Below are positions 44,702 through 53,607 of a stretch of 64,000 nucleotides of DNA, piece after piece (the stretch's first letter is position 1; the number at the start of each line of letters is the position of its first letter). The stretch spans positions 4,319,001 through 4,383,000 of the forward strand of contig CP133159.1 in NCBI GenBank assembly GCA_030913385.1, in the 5' to 3' direction. The notes under the pieces are model-generated. The model was not told the origin of the DNA, did no database searches, and saw nothing but the letters and a program-made list of their open reading frames with translations. Both the position numbers and the translations under genes were made by a program. This DNA comes from Cytophagaceae bacterium ABcell3. Its GTDB lineage: Bacteria; Bacteroidota; Bacteroidia; Cytophagales; Cytophagaceae.

Positions 44702-45658
44702 CTACTCTTCTAAAACGCCCATTTTCCCTTCATGGTAATCCACAATGGCTTGCTTTAACTCTTCTTCACTATTCATTACAAAAGGCCCTTGCGAAGCTAC
44801 AGGTTCACCTATAGGTTTAGAAGCACCTAGGATAAAGCGACAATCAGAAGTAGCAGCAACCTCCAGAAGCTCACCATCATTTTCAAAAACAACCATCTGA
44901 TGGGCACTAGCTTTTGTACCGTTTACTTCCAGACTTCCTTCCTGTATATAAAAAAGAATATTTTTTTCCCTGTCCACCTCACGTTTAAGCACACCTCCTT
45001 CTTTCATTTCTACTGACACAAAGTCTATAGGGTGTAGCCCACGCTGAGGCACCGTTTTATCACCCCAAGAACCAGAAACAAGATTTATAGTAGTTTTTCC
45101 GTCTTTACTGACTATAGAGGGAATATCTTTTTTCTGCAACCCTTGATAACTTGGTTCAGACATTTTCATTTTAGCAGGCAGATTCACCCAAACCTGAATC
45201 AACTCAAGCGGGCCTCCGTCTCTTTTAAACGCTTCCGACGATCGCTCTGAGTGAACAATCCCCTTACCGGCTGTCATCCACTGCACACCCCCACTTTTAA
45301 TCACACTTTCAAACCCGTTGCTGTCTTTGTGTTTGACATCTCCTTTAAAAATAAAAGTTACCGTTTCAAACCCTCTATGAGGATGAGGTCCAAAAGGAAG
45401 TCCGGGATTGTTAGGCTGAACCTCATGTGGGCCATGGTGATGAAGTAGCAGAAATGGATCTATTTGGTCTATCCCACGTGTAGGCAAAGGCTGTTTCATG
45501 GTGATAAAGCCAATTTTTGAACTAGATGCTTTAACTACTTTGCTGACAGTACGCTTCTTTCCATCCTGAGCCTTATATGGATTTTCAACCACATAGCCCA
45601 TTAAGAGAAAACTTATAATTAAAAAACTGGACACCGTTAACCCTTTTTTTACTTTCAT
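44702..45658 (-). CDS. Pirin-family protein with N-terminal signal or anchor
   Basis: 318 residues. Residues 8-25 (VSSFLIISFLLMGYVVEN) are hydrophobic, unusual for a pirin, which is normally cytoplasmic. The pirin N-terminal cupin carries LLLHHHGPHEVQ, GPHPHRGFETVTF and GGVQWMTAGKGIVHSE (metal-binding His and Glu); the C-terminal pirin domain follows (DREKNILFYIQEGSLEVNG). Some pirins are quercetin dioxygenases. The extra N-terminus suggests export or anchoring; its lack of a clear cleavage site leaves this open. Confidence 0.88.
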   Translation of the reverse strand: MKVKKGLTVSSFLIISFLLMGYVVENPYKAQDGKKRTVSKVVKASSSKIGFITMKQPLPTRGIDQIDPFLLLHHHGPHEVQPNNPGLPFGPHPHRGFETVTFIFKGDVKHKDSNGFESVIKSGGVQWMTAGKGIVHSERSSEAFKRDGGPLELIQVWVNLPAKMKMSEPSYQGLQKKDIPSIVSKDGKTTINLVSGSWGDKTVPQRGLHPIDFVSVEMKEGGVLKREVDREKNILFYIQEGSLEVNGTKASAHQMVVFENDGELLEVAATSDCRFILGASKPIGEPVASQGPFVMNSEEELKQAIVDYHEGKMGVLEE

Positions 45659-45729
45659 AATTTTTTGAAGAACAATATAGACATGAACCCAACAAGTAAA
45701 CAGTCAATTGAGTTTTCCTGCAAAAAACG

Positions 45730-45760
45730 AAAAAAGCCGCCACTTGACATAGTGACGGCC
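45730..45760 (-). terminator. Terminator of the T9SS gene at 45822
   Basis: On the minus strand gccg-t-cact / agtg-g-cggc arms, then six T. Confidence 0.75.
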
Positions 45761-45821
45761 AAAACTATTTATAAACTGGTTTTATACCTATTAATTAAGC
45801 TTTAAAGTCAGAGACCCGATT

Positions 45822-46716
45822 TTACTGCTTAATGATTTTTTTCCTAAACACTCCTTCAGCAGTTTCCAATTCTACCATATACACCCCTCCACTAAGGTTG
45901 CCGATATTCAATTGATTTCCCGAAAAAGAAGCAGGCACTACAGCTCCATGCATATTCAATACACGTGTACCAAGAATGTCTACAGGGCACTCGACAATTA
46001 CATGTGTACTGGCAGGAACAGGATAAACCTGTGTAGAAAGTTCAAGAGAGGTCAAAACAGAAGTTGGTTCTTCAAGCTCATCCTCTGTATATGCAAAATG
46101 CAGGTTATCAAGCATAAGATAAGTTCCAGCCGTAGCATTATCATCGTCTTGACTGCTGCTAGCCGTAACCACGACTCTTTCAATTTCCCCTTCATTTGTG
46201 TAATTGATAGGAATAACAAAATGAGTCCAACCGCTCACTGAAGATGTAAACTCTAAATATCCAGACCCAGCTAGACCTTCTGCACCTTCATCCATATCAT
46301 CCTCATCAAAATCATGAAAAAGACCTACAGATAAATCCCCAACATCATTTCCTTCTTGGTTAAACTTATAGTAACCAGTCAATGCGATAGGTCGTCCATC
46401 AAAAGGGTGGCCAAAAGATTCCATATCTTCAAAGCTCCACATATATCCAGGCGTGACATCCCCTCCTGCGTCTTCCGAATTCATAATTTTAGCTGCATAG
46501 TTCCCAGACTGAGCATCATCACTACGTTCTAAAACTATCATACAAGAACTTTGTCCTCCAAAAGTCGCACAAAAATTCATAGCCCCCCAATGCTCAGCTA
46601 ACATATAATCATCTTCATCTATCCACTCCTCAAAATCACCATTCATTAATTGAGTCTGAGCAAACAAGTTAAAGGGTAAAAAATGCACATACTGTAAAAA
46701 GTAAAGTTTTTTTCAT
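45822..46716 (-). pseudogene. T9SS-exported protein with frameshift in the signal peptide
   Basis: The intact frame (to 46688) has a carbohydrate-binding-like beta domain (MNGDFEEWIDEDDY ... LMLDNLHFAY) and a T9SS sorting domain (TQVYPVPASTHVIVE ... GGVYMVELETAEGVFRKKI), but its start MHFLPFNLFAQ is not a proper signal. From the ATG at 46716 the other frame gives MKKTLLFTVCAFF. Dropping one T from the T6 tract (46678-46683) joins them into MKKTLLFTVCAFLPFNLFAQ, a perfect signal peptide. So either the sequence has one extra base or the gene no longer exports its product. Confidence 0.75.
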
Positions 46717-46889
46717 AGATTTAGGCGTTATAGAATGAAACAATAAATAATTACAATAACAATTTTAAACATAAATACTATTACATCCTATAACTAGGAT
46801 TGTTTAAGCAAAAACACCTTGTAATAAGACAACTAAAATTAAAAATCATACAACTAACTAATTATTTTTAAAACCCAAACAAACCACGT

Positions 46890-47447
46890 ATGACTACTTG
46901 GATAATAATAGGAGTAACAGCTCTTCTGGTAATTATGACCATCAGTATTTATAACAGATTGGTTAGCCTGAGAAACAGAAGAGAAAATGCTTTTGCAGAC
47001 ATCGATGTTCAACTAAAACAACGCCATGACCTTATCCCTCAACTATTAGGCAGTGTAAAGGGATATATGAAACATGAAGAAGGTGTTTTAACCAAGATTA
47101 CAGAAGCAAGAAGCAAAGCTATGAATGCAGGCAGCTTGGATGGCCGTATTGAGGCTGAATCCCAATTAAGTTCTGCACTACAGGGACTACGCGTGCAAGT
47201 AGAAGCCTATCCTGACCTAAAAGCAAATCAGAATTTCATGCACCTACAGGCTGAAATATCTGATATTGAAAACAAACTGGCAGCCTCTAGGAGGTTCTTT
47301 AACTCAGCCACCCGAGAGTACAACACATCGCTTCAGAGTTTTCCGGCTAATATGCTGGCTGGAATGTTCGGATTCCATACCAAACCAATGTTTGATGTAG
47401 GCCCCGACAGAGGCAATATGGACAAAGCGCCTGAAATAAAATTCTAA
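46890..47447 (+). CDS. lemA: LemA family protein
   Basis: 185 residues: an N-terminal membrane helix (WIIIGVTALLVIMTISIYN) then the helical LemA domain with NAFADIDVQLKQRHDLIPQL, TEARSKAM and the conserved ENKLAASRRFFNSATREYNT. It is 7 bp upstream of an M48 protease, a common pair in which LemA partners the protease at the membrane. Likely envelope-stress related. Confidence 0.95.
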   Translation: MTTWIIIGVTALLVIMTISIYNRLVSLRNRRENAFADIDVQLKQRHDLIPQLLGSVKGYMKHEEGVLTKITEARSKAMNAGSLDGRIEAESQLSSALQGLRVQVEAYPDLKANQNFMHLQAEISDIENKLAASRRFFNSATREYNTSLQSFPANMLAGMFGFHTKPMFDVGPDRGNMDKAPEIKF

Positions 47448-47454
47448 GATTACT

Positions 47455-48396
47455 ATGGCTAAATATGTAGGAATACAAACCCAGATCAGGAAAAACAACC
47501 AAAAATCGGTGCTACTCCTGGCGGGTTTCCCTTTACTGATACTTGCCACTGTTTGGCTGTTTTTCTTTTTTACTATGTACGACCCCAATGGGCATACTGA
47601 CATGTCTACTGTCAACAACTACTTTGTTGATGCTATACCTGTAGTTTTCATAGGGACAGCCATATGGTTTACCATAGCTTTTCTCATGCACAGTTCTATG
47701 ATAAAAATGGCTACAGGCGCACAACCCCTTTCACGGAAAGAAAATATGAGGGTCTATAATTTGGTAGAAAACTTATGTATCAGCGAAGGAATGCCTATGC
47801 CTAAGATCAACATCATCAGAGACAATTCGCTCAATGCCTTTGCCAGTGGTATTAACGAAAAAACCTATACTGTTACGCTTACAGAAGGCATTATTAACAA
47901 GCTGGACGACCGCGAGCTGGAAGGCGTCATAGCGCATGAACTGATGCACATAAAAAACAAAGACGTCAGACTGCTTATAATCAGTATCATATTTGTGGGC
48001 ATTTTCTCTTTCATAGCCCAAATTGCCTTTAGAAGTATGTTATTTGGAGGTCATAGGCGAAGAGACAAAGACAATAAAGCCTTATTGATTGCTTTAGTCC
48101 TCGCAATTGTAGCTTACCTATTGTCCATTCTGTTCAGGTTTGCCATTTCCAGAAGCCGGGAATACATGGCAGACAGTGGTGCCGCAGAAATGACCAAAAA
48201 CCCTAGGGCGCTGGCCTCTGCACTGAGAAAAATATCTGGGAACTATCAGGTAAAATCTGTAAAAAGCCCCGATGTCGCAGAAATGTTCATTGAAAACCGG
48301 CCCGATAAATCATCAGGGTTGATGGCTTCTATAACCGGGCTTTTTGCCACACACCCACCTATAGAAAAAAGAATCCAGATATTAGAACAGTTTTAA
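47455..48396 (+). CDS. M48 family membrane metalloprotease (HtpX-like)
   Basis: 313 residues. Two N-terminal membrane helices, the zinc motif IAHELMHIKNKD (HExxH), two further membrane helices (LIISIIFVGIFSFIAQIAF and LLIALVLAIVAYLLSILF) and the third ligand region SREYMADSGAAEM. The C-terminal FATHPPIEKRIQIL is typical. It degrades damaged membrane proteins in related bacteria. Operon with lemA. Confidence 0.95.
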   Translation: MAKYVGIQTQIRKNNQKSVLLLAGFPLLILATVWLFFFFTMYDPNGHTDMSTVNNYFVDAIPVVFIGTAIWFTIAFLMHSSMIKMATGAQPLSRKENMRVYNLVENLCISEGMPMPKINIIRDNSLNAFASGINEKTYTVTLTEGIINKLDDRELEGVIAHELMHIKNKDVRLLIISIIFVGIFSFIAQIAFRSMLFGGHRRRDKDNKALLIALVLAIVAYLLSILFRFAISRSREYMADSGAAEMTKNPRALASALRKISGNYQVKSVKSPDVAEMFIENRPDKSSGLMASITGLFATHPPIEKRIQILEQF

Positions 48397-48428
48397 CTAA
48401 CCAAAAAAAAACAACAACTTAACCACCT

Positions 48429-48456
48429 AAAGCAGAACACCTTGTTCTGCTTTTTT
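48429..48456 (+). terminator. Terminator of lemA-M48 operon
   Basis: aagcagaaca / tgttctgctt with a three-base loop, then T-run. Confidence 0.92.
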
Positions 48457-48518
48457 ACTATTAAGGTCAAACAAAATTATTTTTATCAGGTAATATTTTT
48501 ATCACAACAACTTTGAAA

Positions 48519-48743
48519 ATGAAAGACTTTTTTATAACGTCCGAAATCAATGGAAGTAAATTTGCCTTCCGACAAGAAACAGTCAAAGCCCGTTTGCAAG
48601 AGCTGCATATAAGACTGGAAACGCTTAGAAAGAACAATGAAATATTGAAAAACAAGCAATTCGAAGTAATAGAACGCCAATTAAATTTTCTTGAGACGCA
48701 AATAATAGCACTTGAGAAAAAAACTTACCATAGCACCAATTGA
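48519..48743 (+). CDS. Small coiled-coil protein
   Basis: 74 residues from the ATG at 48519. Mostly one long helix with heptad spacing of leucine and isoleucine (LQELHIRLETLRKNNEIL). No signal. It is preceded by an AT-rich leader after a strong terminator, so it has its own promoter. Not a known family to me. Confidence 0.6.
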   Translation: MKDFFITSEINGSKFAFRQETVKARLQELHIRLETLRKNNEILKNKQFEVIERQLNFLETQIIALEKKTYHSTN

Positions 48744-48904
48744 CAGTTTTCTTCTGACAAATACAAAAAAAGCTATTTATAGGCATTGCAACGGTCTAAA
48801 CCACAGCCAGCTCACTACTGGCATTACTAGTCCCCTCACCCTTATTAATCCATAGACCGAAAAAGCAACACTTAGCAAATTATTGAACAACAGCTAAAAC
48901 ATCA

Positions 48905-49660
48905 TTGATCCAACTAATCTCAGAAGCGGACTTTGTAAACTTATTGTTACTCTATTTGGCGGGAACAGTCGGTTACATTATATCCACCATATCAGGGGGC
49001 GGAGGCGCCTTGCTGTTAGTTCCAATACTAAACTTCCTCATTGGCGCCAGAATTACACCACCAGTTTTAAACCTTGGAAATTTTATAGGCAAACCTGCAA
49101 GAATTTTCATTTTTCGAAATTTCATTGACTGGCGAATAACAAAATATTATGTACCTCCTGCCATTATAGGCACTTTAATTGGCGCTTGGTTTCTTGCAAC
49201 TGTACGCTTAGACTGGCTGCAAATCATTGTAGGACTGTTCCTGATCAGCACCATTTTCCAGTTTAGGTTTGGCAAAAAAACACGATCTTTTAAAATGCCT
49301 CTTTACTGGTTTGCCCCAATAGGTATGGTTTTCGCCATCCTTAGTACCATTGTGGGCGCTATAGGCCCTGTATTAAATCCTTTTTATTTAAATGCTGGAA
49401 TAGATAAGGAACGGCTTGTCGTTACCAAAACGGTAAATTCCTTTCTAGTCTCACTTACCCAAGTTGGCAGTTATGCTTTTTTCGGCATACTCTATGGTGA
49501 GCTATGGATAATGGGGGTTGCTTTAGGCTTAGGTGCTGTTACTGGAAATATCTTAGCAAAAAACCTTCTAGGAAAAATGAACAACCAAGCCTTTAGATAT
49601 TGGCTCATTGGCGTAATGTTCATAAGTGGCATTATAATGATTGTAAGGCAATTATTATAA
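48905..49660 (+). CDS. TSUP (TauE/SafE) family permease
   Basis: 251 residues with about seven to eight membrane spans. The start is TTG at 48905; no ATG lies before the first span. Conserved features include the glycine-rich TISGGGGALLLVPIL and the internal second-half repeat AILSTIVGAIGPVLNPFYLN. The family exports sulfite, sulfonates or other anions; the substrate here is unknown. The stop is followed at once by repeat family A. Confidence 0.88.
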   Translation: MIQLISEADFVNLLLLYLAGTVGYIISTISGGGGALLLVPILNFLIGARITPPVLNLGNFIGKPARIFIFRNFIDWRITKYYVPPAIIGTLIGAWFLATVRLDWLQIIVGLFLISTIFQFRFGKKTRSFKMPLYWFAPIGMVFAILSTIVGAIGPVLNPFYLNAGIDKERLVVTKTVNSFLVSLTQVGSYAFFGILYGELWIMGVALGLGAVTGNILAKNLLGKMNNQAFRYWLIGVMFISGIIMIVRQLL

Positions 49661-49730
49661 CCTGAAATATGCGTTAGAACTTTCTATCGCGTGGCAAAAC
49701 AACTTCAAATCAGACGCTTCGTTCGCATAC
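49659..49730 (+). repeat. Dispersed repeat family A, single half
   Basis: AACCTGAAATATGCGTTAGA then actttctatcgcgtggcaaa, acaacttcaaatcagacgct and tcgttcgcat. It begins at the permease stop codon. The rest of the gap to 49997 shows nothing else I can name. Confidence 0.85.
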
Positions 49731-49997
49731 AAATTACTTTTGTTCAGCAGAAAGGCCAACATTCGTCACACCGTAGCTCAGCCATTGCCAAGCGTTGTTT
49801 TAATCACTCAAGACTTTCTTTCTTGAACAATCCAACTCTAAAAAACAATGACAAAAAATAGAAGTATAAAAAAATTAGCTTGAAAATTCGCTACAAGTAT
49901 GTAGGTTTGTGCCTGGGAAAAATAACTTGTACCAAGCTGATGGGCTATATTCCATACACAAGCCCAAAAAACTTGGTAAAATAAAGGTATATCCGGA

Positions 49998-51236
49998 ATG
50001 AAAAAAGTAGTAATTACCGGCCTTGGTGCCGTGACCCCTATCGGGAACAATGTTTCTGAATATTGGGATTCATTGATAAACGGAAGAAGCGGAGCAGCAG
50101 AAATCACCCGCTTTGACGCATCAAAATTTAAAACACGATTTGCCTGCGAACTAAAAAACTTCGACCCGCTGGAATACATAAAAAAGCCAGAAATCCGCAA
50201 ATACGACCCTTTTATTATATATGCCTTGGCAGCAGCTCAACAAGCACTAGATATGTCCGGGGCAGAATCTATAGCCAACAAGCATGACATTGGCGTAATA
50301 TGGGGCACTGGGAACGGAGGCTTCGCTACCTTTGAGGAACAGGTAACTGAATATGTAGAAGGAGACGGTACACCACGCTTCAATCCATACTTCATACCTA
50401 AAACCATACCGAACATGGCTTCTGGCATCATAGCCATAAAGCACGGCCTTACAGGTATAAACTTTACCGCTGTTTCTGCCTGTGCTGCGGCAAATACGGC
50501 CATTATGGATGCATTCAATTACATCCGTTGGGGCAAAGCCAAAATGATCGTTACCGGAGGCTCTGAAGCGGGCATTACCCCAGCCACTATGGGAGGTTTC
50601 TCGGCCATGAAAGCCTTGTCTACCAACAATGACAATCCAGCAGGAGCATGCCGCCCTTTTGACGCACAAAGAGACGGTTTTGTTATGGGCGAAGGCGCCG
50701 GAGCGCTGGTTCTGGAAGAATATGAGCATGCTGTAGCAAGAGGTGCCAACATCATTGCCGAAGTGGCGGGCGCTGCTATGACTGCCGATGCCTACCATAT
50801 TTCTGCCACCCACCCTGAGGGAGAAGGGGCGGCACGTGCCATAGAACTAGCCCTACAAGATGCCAACTTAACAGCCGCTGACATGGGCTATATCAACTGC
50901 CACGCCACCTCTACCCCTGTTGGCGACCTTAGCGAAACCAACGCCATTGCGAAAGTATTTGCCAAACACTTGGACAAGATAAAAATAAGTGCCACCAAGT
51001 CCATGACAGGTCACCTCCTAGGTGGTGCTGGTGCTATAGAAGCCATTGCCTCTATTTTAGCCGTCAAAAACAACATTATTCCGCCTACTATCAACACTTC
51101 CGAACTGGATGAAAAAATTCCGGAAGGCTTAAATATCGTTATAGGAAAAGCTGTAGAACATAAAGTAAATGTTGCCATGAGCAACGCCTTTGGTTTTGGC
51201 GGGCATAATGCCATCGTTATTTTCAAAAAGCACTAA
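49998..51236 (+). CDS. fabF: Beta-ketoacyl-ACP synthase II
   Basis: Condensing enzyme of fatty acid elongation. 412 residues: N-terminal KKVVITGLGAVTPIGNNV, nucleophile in VSACAAANTAIMDAF, histidines in INCHATSTPVGD and NAFGFGGHNAIV, and lysine in SATKSMTGHLLGGAG. The normal family length. It is not next to acpP, so it is a separate copy from any acpP-fabF operon, possibly for secondary or specialised lipids. Followed by a small hairpin and a GNAT gene. Confidence 0.95.
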   Translation: MKKVVITGLGAVTPIGNNVSEYWDSLINGRSGAAEITRFDASKFKTRFACELKNFDPLEYIKKPEIRKYDPFIIYALAAAQQALDMSGAESIANKHDIGVIWGTGNGGFATFEEQVTEYVEGDGTPRFNPYFIPKTIPNMASGIIAIKHGLTGINFTAVSACAAANTAIMDAFNYIRWGKAKMIVTGGSEAGITPATMGGFSAMKALSTNNDNPAGACRPFDAQRDGFVMGEGAGALVLEEYEHAVARGANIIAEVAGAAMTADAYHISATHPEGEGAARAIELALQDANLTAADMGYINCHATSTPVGDLSETNAIAKVFAKHLDKIKISATKSMTGHLLGGAGAIEAIASILAVKNNIIPPTINTSELDEKIPEGLNIVIGKAVEHKVNVAMSNAFGFGGHNAIVIFKKH

Positions 51237-51241
51237 CATCA

Positions 51242-51263
51242 GCCGGAGCATCAACCCTCCGGC
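51242..51263 (+). terminator. Weak hairpin between fabF and GNAT genes
   Basis: gccggag / ctccggc with an eight-base loop; only a short T-rich stretch follows. May attenuate rather than terminate. Confidence 0.4.
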
Positions 51264-51276
51264 CTGCTTTACCTTT

Positions 51277-51684
51277 ATGAAAATCCACTTTAGCGACAAT
51301 AAAAAAGTAAACCGCGACCAGCTCCTGGAAATCTACAAGGCCAATAAATGGTCTTCTGCAGAAAAGCCAGACCTCCTTGTAAAGGCGCTTTTAAACTCAG
51401 ATGCATTAGTTACGGCATGGCATGAGGATAAACTTATAGGTTTGGGCAATGCCATTTCAGACGGACATCTGGTAGTATATTACCCCCATTTGCTTGTTCA
51501 CCCCAATTATCAGTGTAAGGGAATAGGCAAAATGATTGTTGAAAAACTACAGGAAAAATACGCTGGATTTCATCAGCAAATGCTGGTCTCTGACGCCAAA
51601 GCTACCGATTTTTACATAAAGTGCGGCTTTAAACCAGCAGGACAAGCTCAGGCCATGTGGGTTTATGAGGGGGATGATCATTGA
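51277..51684 (+). CDS. GNAT family N-acetyltransferase
   Basis: 135 residues from the ATG at 51277; the longer frame overlaps fabF. It shows LIGLGNAISDGHLVVYYPHL then the acetyl-CoA loop HPNYQCKGIGKMIVEKL (Q/RxxGxG/A type) and the C-terminal SDAKATDFYIKCGFKPAG. Acetylates a small molecule or protein; substrate unknown. Cytoplasmic. Probably downstream of fabF in one transcript. Confidence 0.9.
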   Translation: MKIHFSDNKKVNRDQLLEIYKANKWSSAEKPDLLVKALLNSDALVTAWHEDKLIGLGNAISDGHLVVYYPHLLVHPNYQCKGIGKMIVEKLQEKYAGFHQQMLVSDAKATDFYIKCGFKPAGQAQAMWVYEGDDH

Positions 51685-51739
51685 AACTAAAACCCTGACG
51701 GGTCTAGAAATGCAACCACCGCTAGCTGATTGAAAAAAA

Positions 51740-51890
51740 GCACTCTCAACCAAGCCCCGTGGGTGACGTAATAGAAGATGCTTGATTGGTGGAAAATGAG
51801 ATATTCCGATCCGGTTGGGGCTTAAGGCAATCCTATGATCTACTACAATGGGCTACCGCCCACTGTTATATATTGCGCACCGTTGGCGCT
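51740..51890 (+). repeat. 151-bp repeat, copy A
   Basis: Begins gcactctcaaccaagccccg and ends attgcgcaccgttggcgct. Direct repeat of 51997-52147, equal in length, with the same order of aagccccg, gcttgattgg, gctaccgccca and tggcgct boxes. Non-coding; the whole gap 51685-52178 has no gene. Confidence 0.85.
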
Positions 51891-51937
51891 AAAACATTTC
51901 TGTATTTGTACTCCATGATTGATATTCAATACTAATG

Positions 51938-51988
51938 CAAAAAGCTCCAAAGGAGCGTAATAAAAAACTCAGGGACATGGCCCTGAGA
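51938..51988. repeat. Short hairpins between the 151-bp repeats
   Basis: agctccaaaggagc (about 51941-51955) is a compact palindrome of the REP-like kind common in Bacteroidota, and ctcaggg ... ccctgag (51969-51988) is a second seven-base stem. Confidence 0.6.
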
Positions 51989-51996
51989 AGAAAAAT

Positions 51997-52147
51997 GCAT
52001 TCTCAAACAAGCCCCGAAGGCGGCGTAATAGAAGATTCTTGATTGGGGAAAAATGAGATATTTCGCCACATTAGGTCTTTAGGCAGTCCCTGTCATCTAC
52101 AACAAAAGGCTACCGCCCATTGATATATATTGCGCACCTTTGGCGCT
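51997..52147 (+). repeat. 151-bp repeat, copy B
   Basis: Begins gcattctcaaacaagccccg and ends ttgcgcacctttggcgct. About 80% like copy A by eye. It adjoins the left boundary of the island that starts at 52179. Confidence 0.85.
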
Positions 52148-52178
52148 GTTCATAACCAATTTGGATTAAAGAGACCTC

Positions 52179-52542
52179 ACTCAAACATCTCCACCTTCAC
52201 TTCTCCATCCTTAATTAAACCACGGAACATACCGGACGTGTTAAAAGGCATGGTAAAGTTCCCGTTGCGGTCAACAGCTATTAAGCCACCGGTTCCGCCA
52301 AGTTCTGAAAGTTGGTGGTTTATGACATGGTCGGCAGCTTCGGCGAGGGACAGGCCCTTATAAGCCATGAGCGCGGAAACTTCTTTGGCAACCTGAAGTC
52401 TCATAAAATATTCGCCATGGCCCGTGCAGGAAACGGCACAGGTACGGTTGTCGGCATAAGTACCGGCACCTATAATAGGTGAATCTCCTACCCTACCATA
52501 TTGCTTGTTGGCCATACCTGACCAATTATACCTTGTCTTCAA
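52179..52542 (-). pseudogene. Detached 3' fragment of the isoaspartyl peptidase gene
   Basis: Bases 52179-52518 match 56857-57196 with eight differences in 340 by my count and no gaps. The encoded part starts at GMANKQYGRVGDSPIIG and runs to the gene's end (EVKVEMFE), with three substitutions. Before 52518 (upstream on this strand) the similarity stops and no start or N-terminal half exists. It cannot make an active enzyme, which needs the catalytic Thr lying upstream of this segment. Confidence 0.92.
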
Positions 52543-52610
52543 TTTGTATAATTACAACGAACACCTTTTCTTTGCATAAAAGAAAACATAGAAGCATTTA
52601 TTATTATCTT

Positions 52611-53546
52611 ATGAGACAAAAATTACAAACAGCGATTTTTTTTTTAATCCTATCAACTCTAACCCTCTCATGTAAAAAAGAAACAGAAGATTTGTTACCT
52701 GATGATGAAATGGAGTTGTCAAATACAAATCAAGATGAAATAAAAGTGGTTAATGGACGTCTTACTTTTAAGGATAAAGATTTTTTTGAAGAATACTTGT
52801 CCACTAATTCATCCAAAAACACAAGGCAGGGAAAGTTTGAAGGCTTTATTTCAATGAACGAATATTATGAAAATAAAAGTTCATATAGAACAAAAGGAAA
52901 AATAACTTGTGACACATTACCTTTTGAAGATGATTACCTTGCAAACTTCCTAACCCCTGAAGGTATAATAGAAATTGGAGACTATGTCTTTAAAATCAAT
53001 ATGCCGGACGAAAAAGTTTATGCCTTGCATAAAGAAAAGGTAAAAGAAAACCTACAGGATCTCTATGAAGAGAAAAGGAATAATGCTATTTTGGAATTTA
53101 GCACAAATGATGAGGTACTTACCTTGCTCGAAGATAGAAATAGTTCAGCACAAGAAAAGCTCTTCTGCGGAGAAACTAGAGCAAATAATGACGATGACCG
53201 AGCAACTATTGACTATGGGAATGGAGAGTATAGAATGAACTGCAAAGTAGTTTATCAAACAGCAGGTATTTATTTTAGTCTTATAGGGAGAGCTGACGGC
53301 AGAGTAAAGTCTGTATTTGGATGGTACGTTAACCATCCGATTACCATGACAGCTAACTATTCTGCTAATTGGAAACCTAGATGCGGAACAGCAAGAAGTG
53401 TCTCTGACAGCCGAATAGAAACAACCAGTAGCTTACGTATAAGAGTATATGAATCAGTAAGAGGACTAAACAATTATTCTTACAATATTGTCTTTACTAA
53501 TCATTTTGCTGGCTGGGACACAAGATTATTTAGCATATCAGGATAA
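52611..53546 (+). CDS. Lipoprotein of unknown function
   Basis: 311 residues from the ATG at 52611 (the frame upstream lies in the peptidase fragment). Lipobox LTLSC followed by KKETEDLL. The rest is rich in Asn, Asp and Lys, with cysteines at CDTLP, FCGETR, MNCKV and RCGTA. The C-terminal part is beta-rich (SSLRIRVYESVRGLNNYSYN). No family recognised. AT-rich relative to the core genes, consistent with acquisition. Confidence 0.7.
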   Translation: MRQKLQTAIFFLILSTLTLSCKKETEDLLPDDEMELSNTNQDEIKVVNGRLTFKDKDFFEEYLSTNSSKNTRQGKFEGFISMNEYYENKSSYRTKGKITCDTLPFEDDYLANFLTPEGIIEIGDYVFKINMPDEKVYALHKEKVKENLQDLYEEKRNNAILEFSTNDEVLTLLEDRNSSAQEKLFCGETRANNDDDRATIDYGNGEYRMNCKVVYQTAGIYFSLIGRADGRVKSVFGWYVNHPITMTANYSANWKPRCGTARSVSDSRIETTSSLRIRVYESVRGLNNYSYNIVFTNHFAGWDTRLFSISG

Positions 53547-53607
53547 TAACATTTATCTATAAGCTCATAGTTCATTAAATTATGAGCTTATACCCATATA
53601 TATATTT

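Noticed and set aside
49838-50813. Long minus-strand frames opposite fabF
   Set aside because: Shadows of fabF; fabF is complete with all catalytic motifs.
52479-52610. N-terminal extension of the lipoprotein gene at 52611
   Set aside because: It would lie inside the peptidase fragment and hide the clear lipoprotein signal that starts at 52611.
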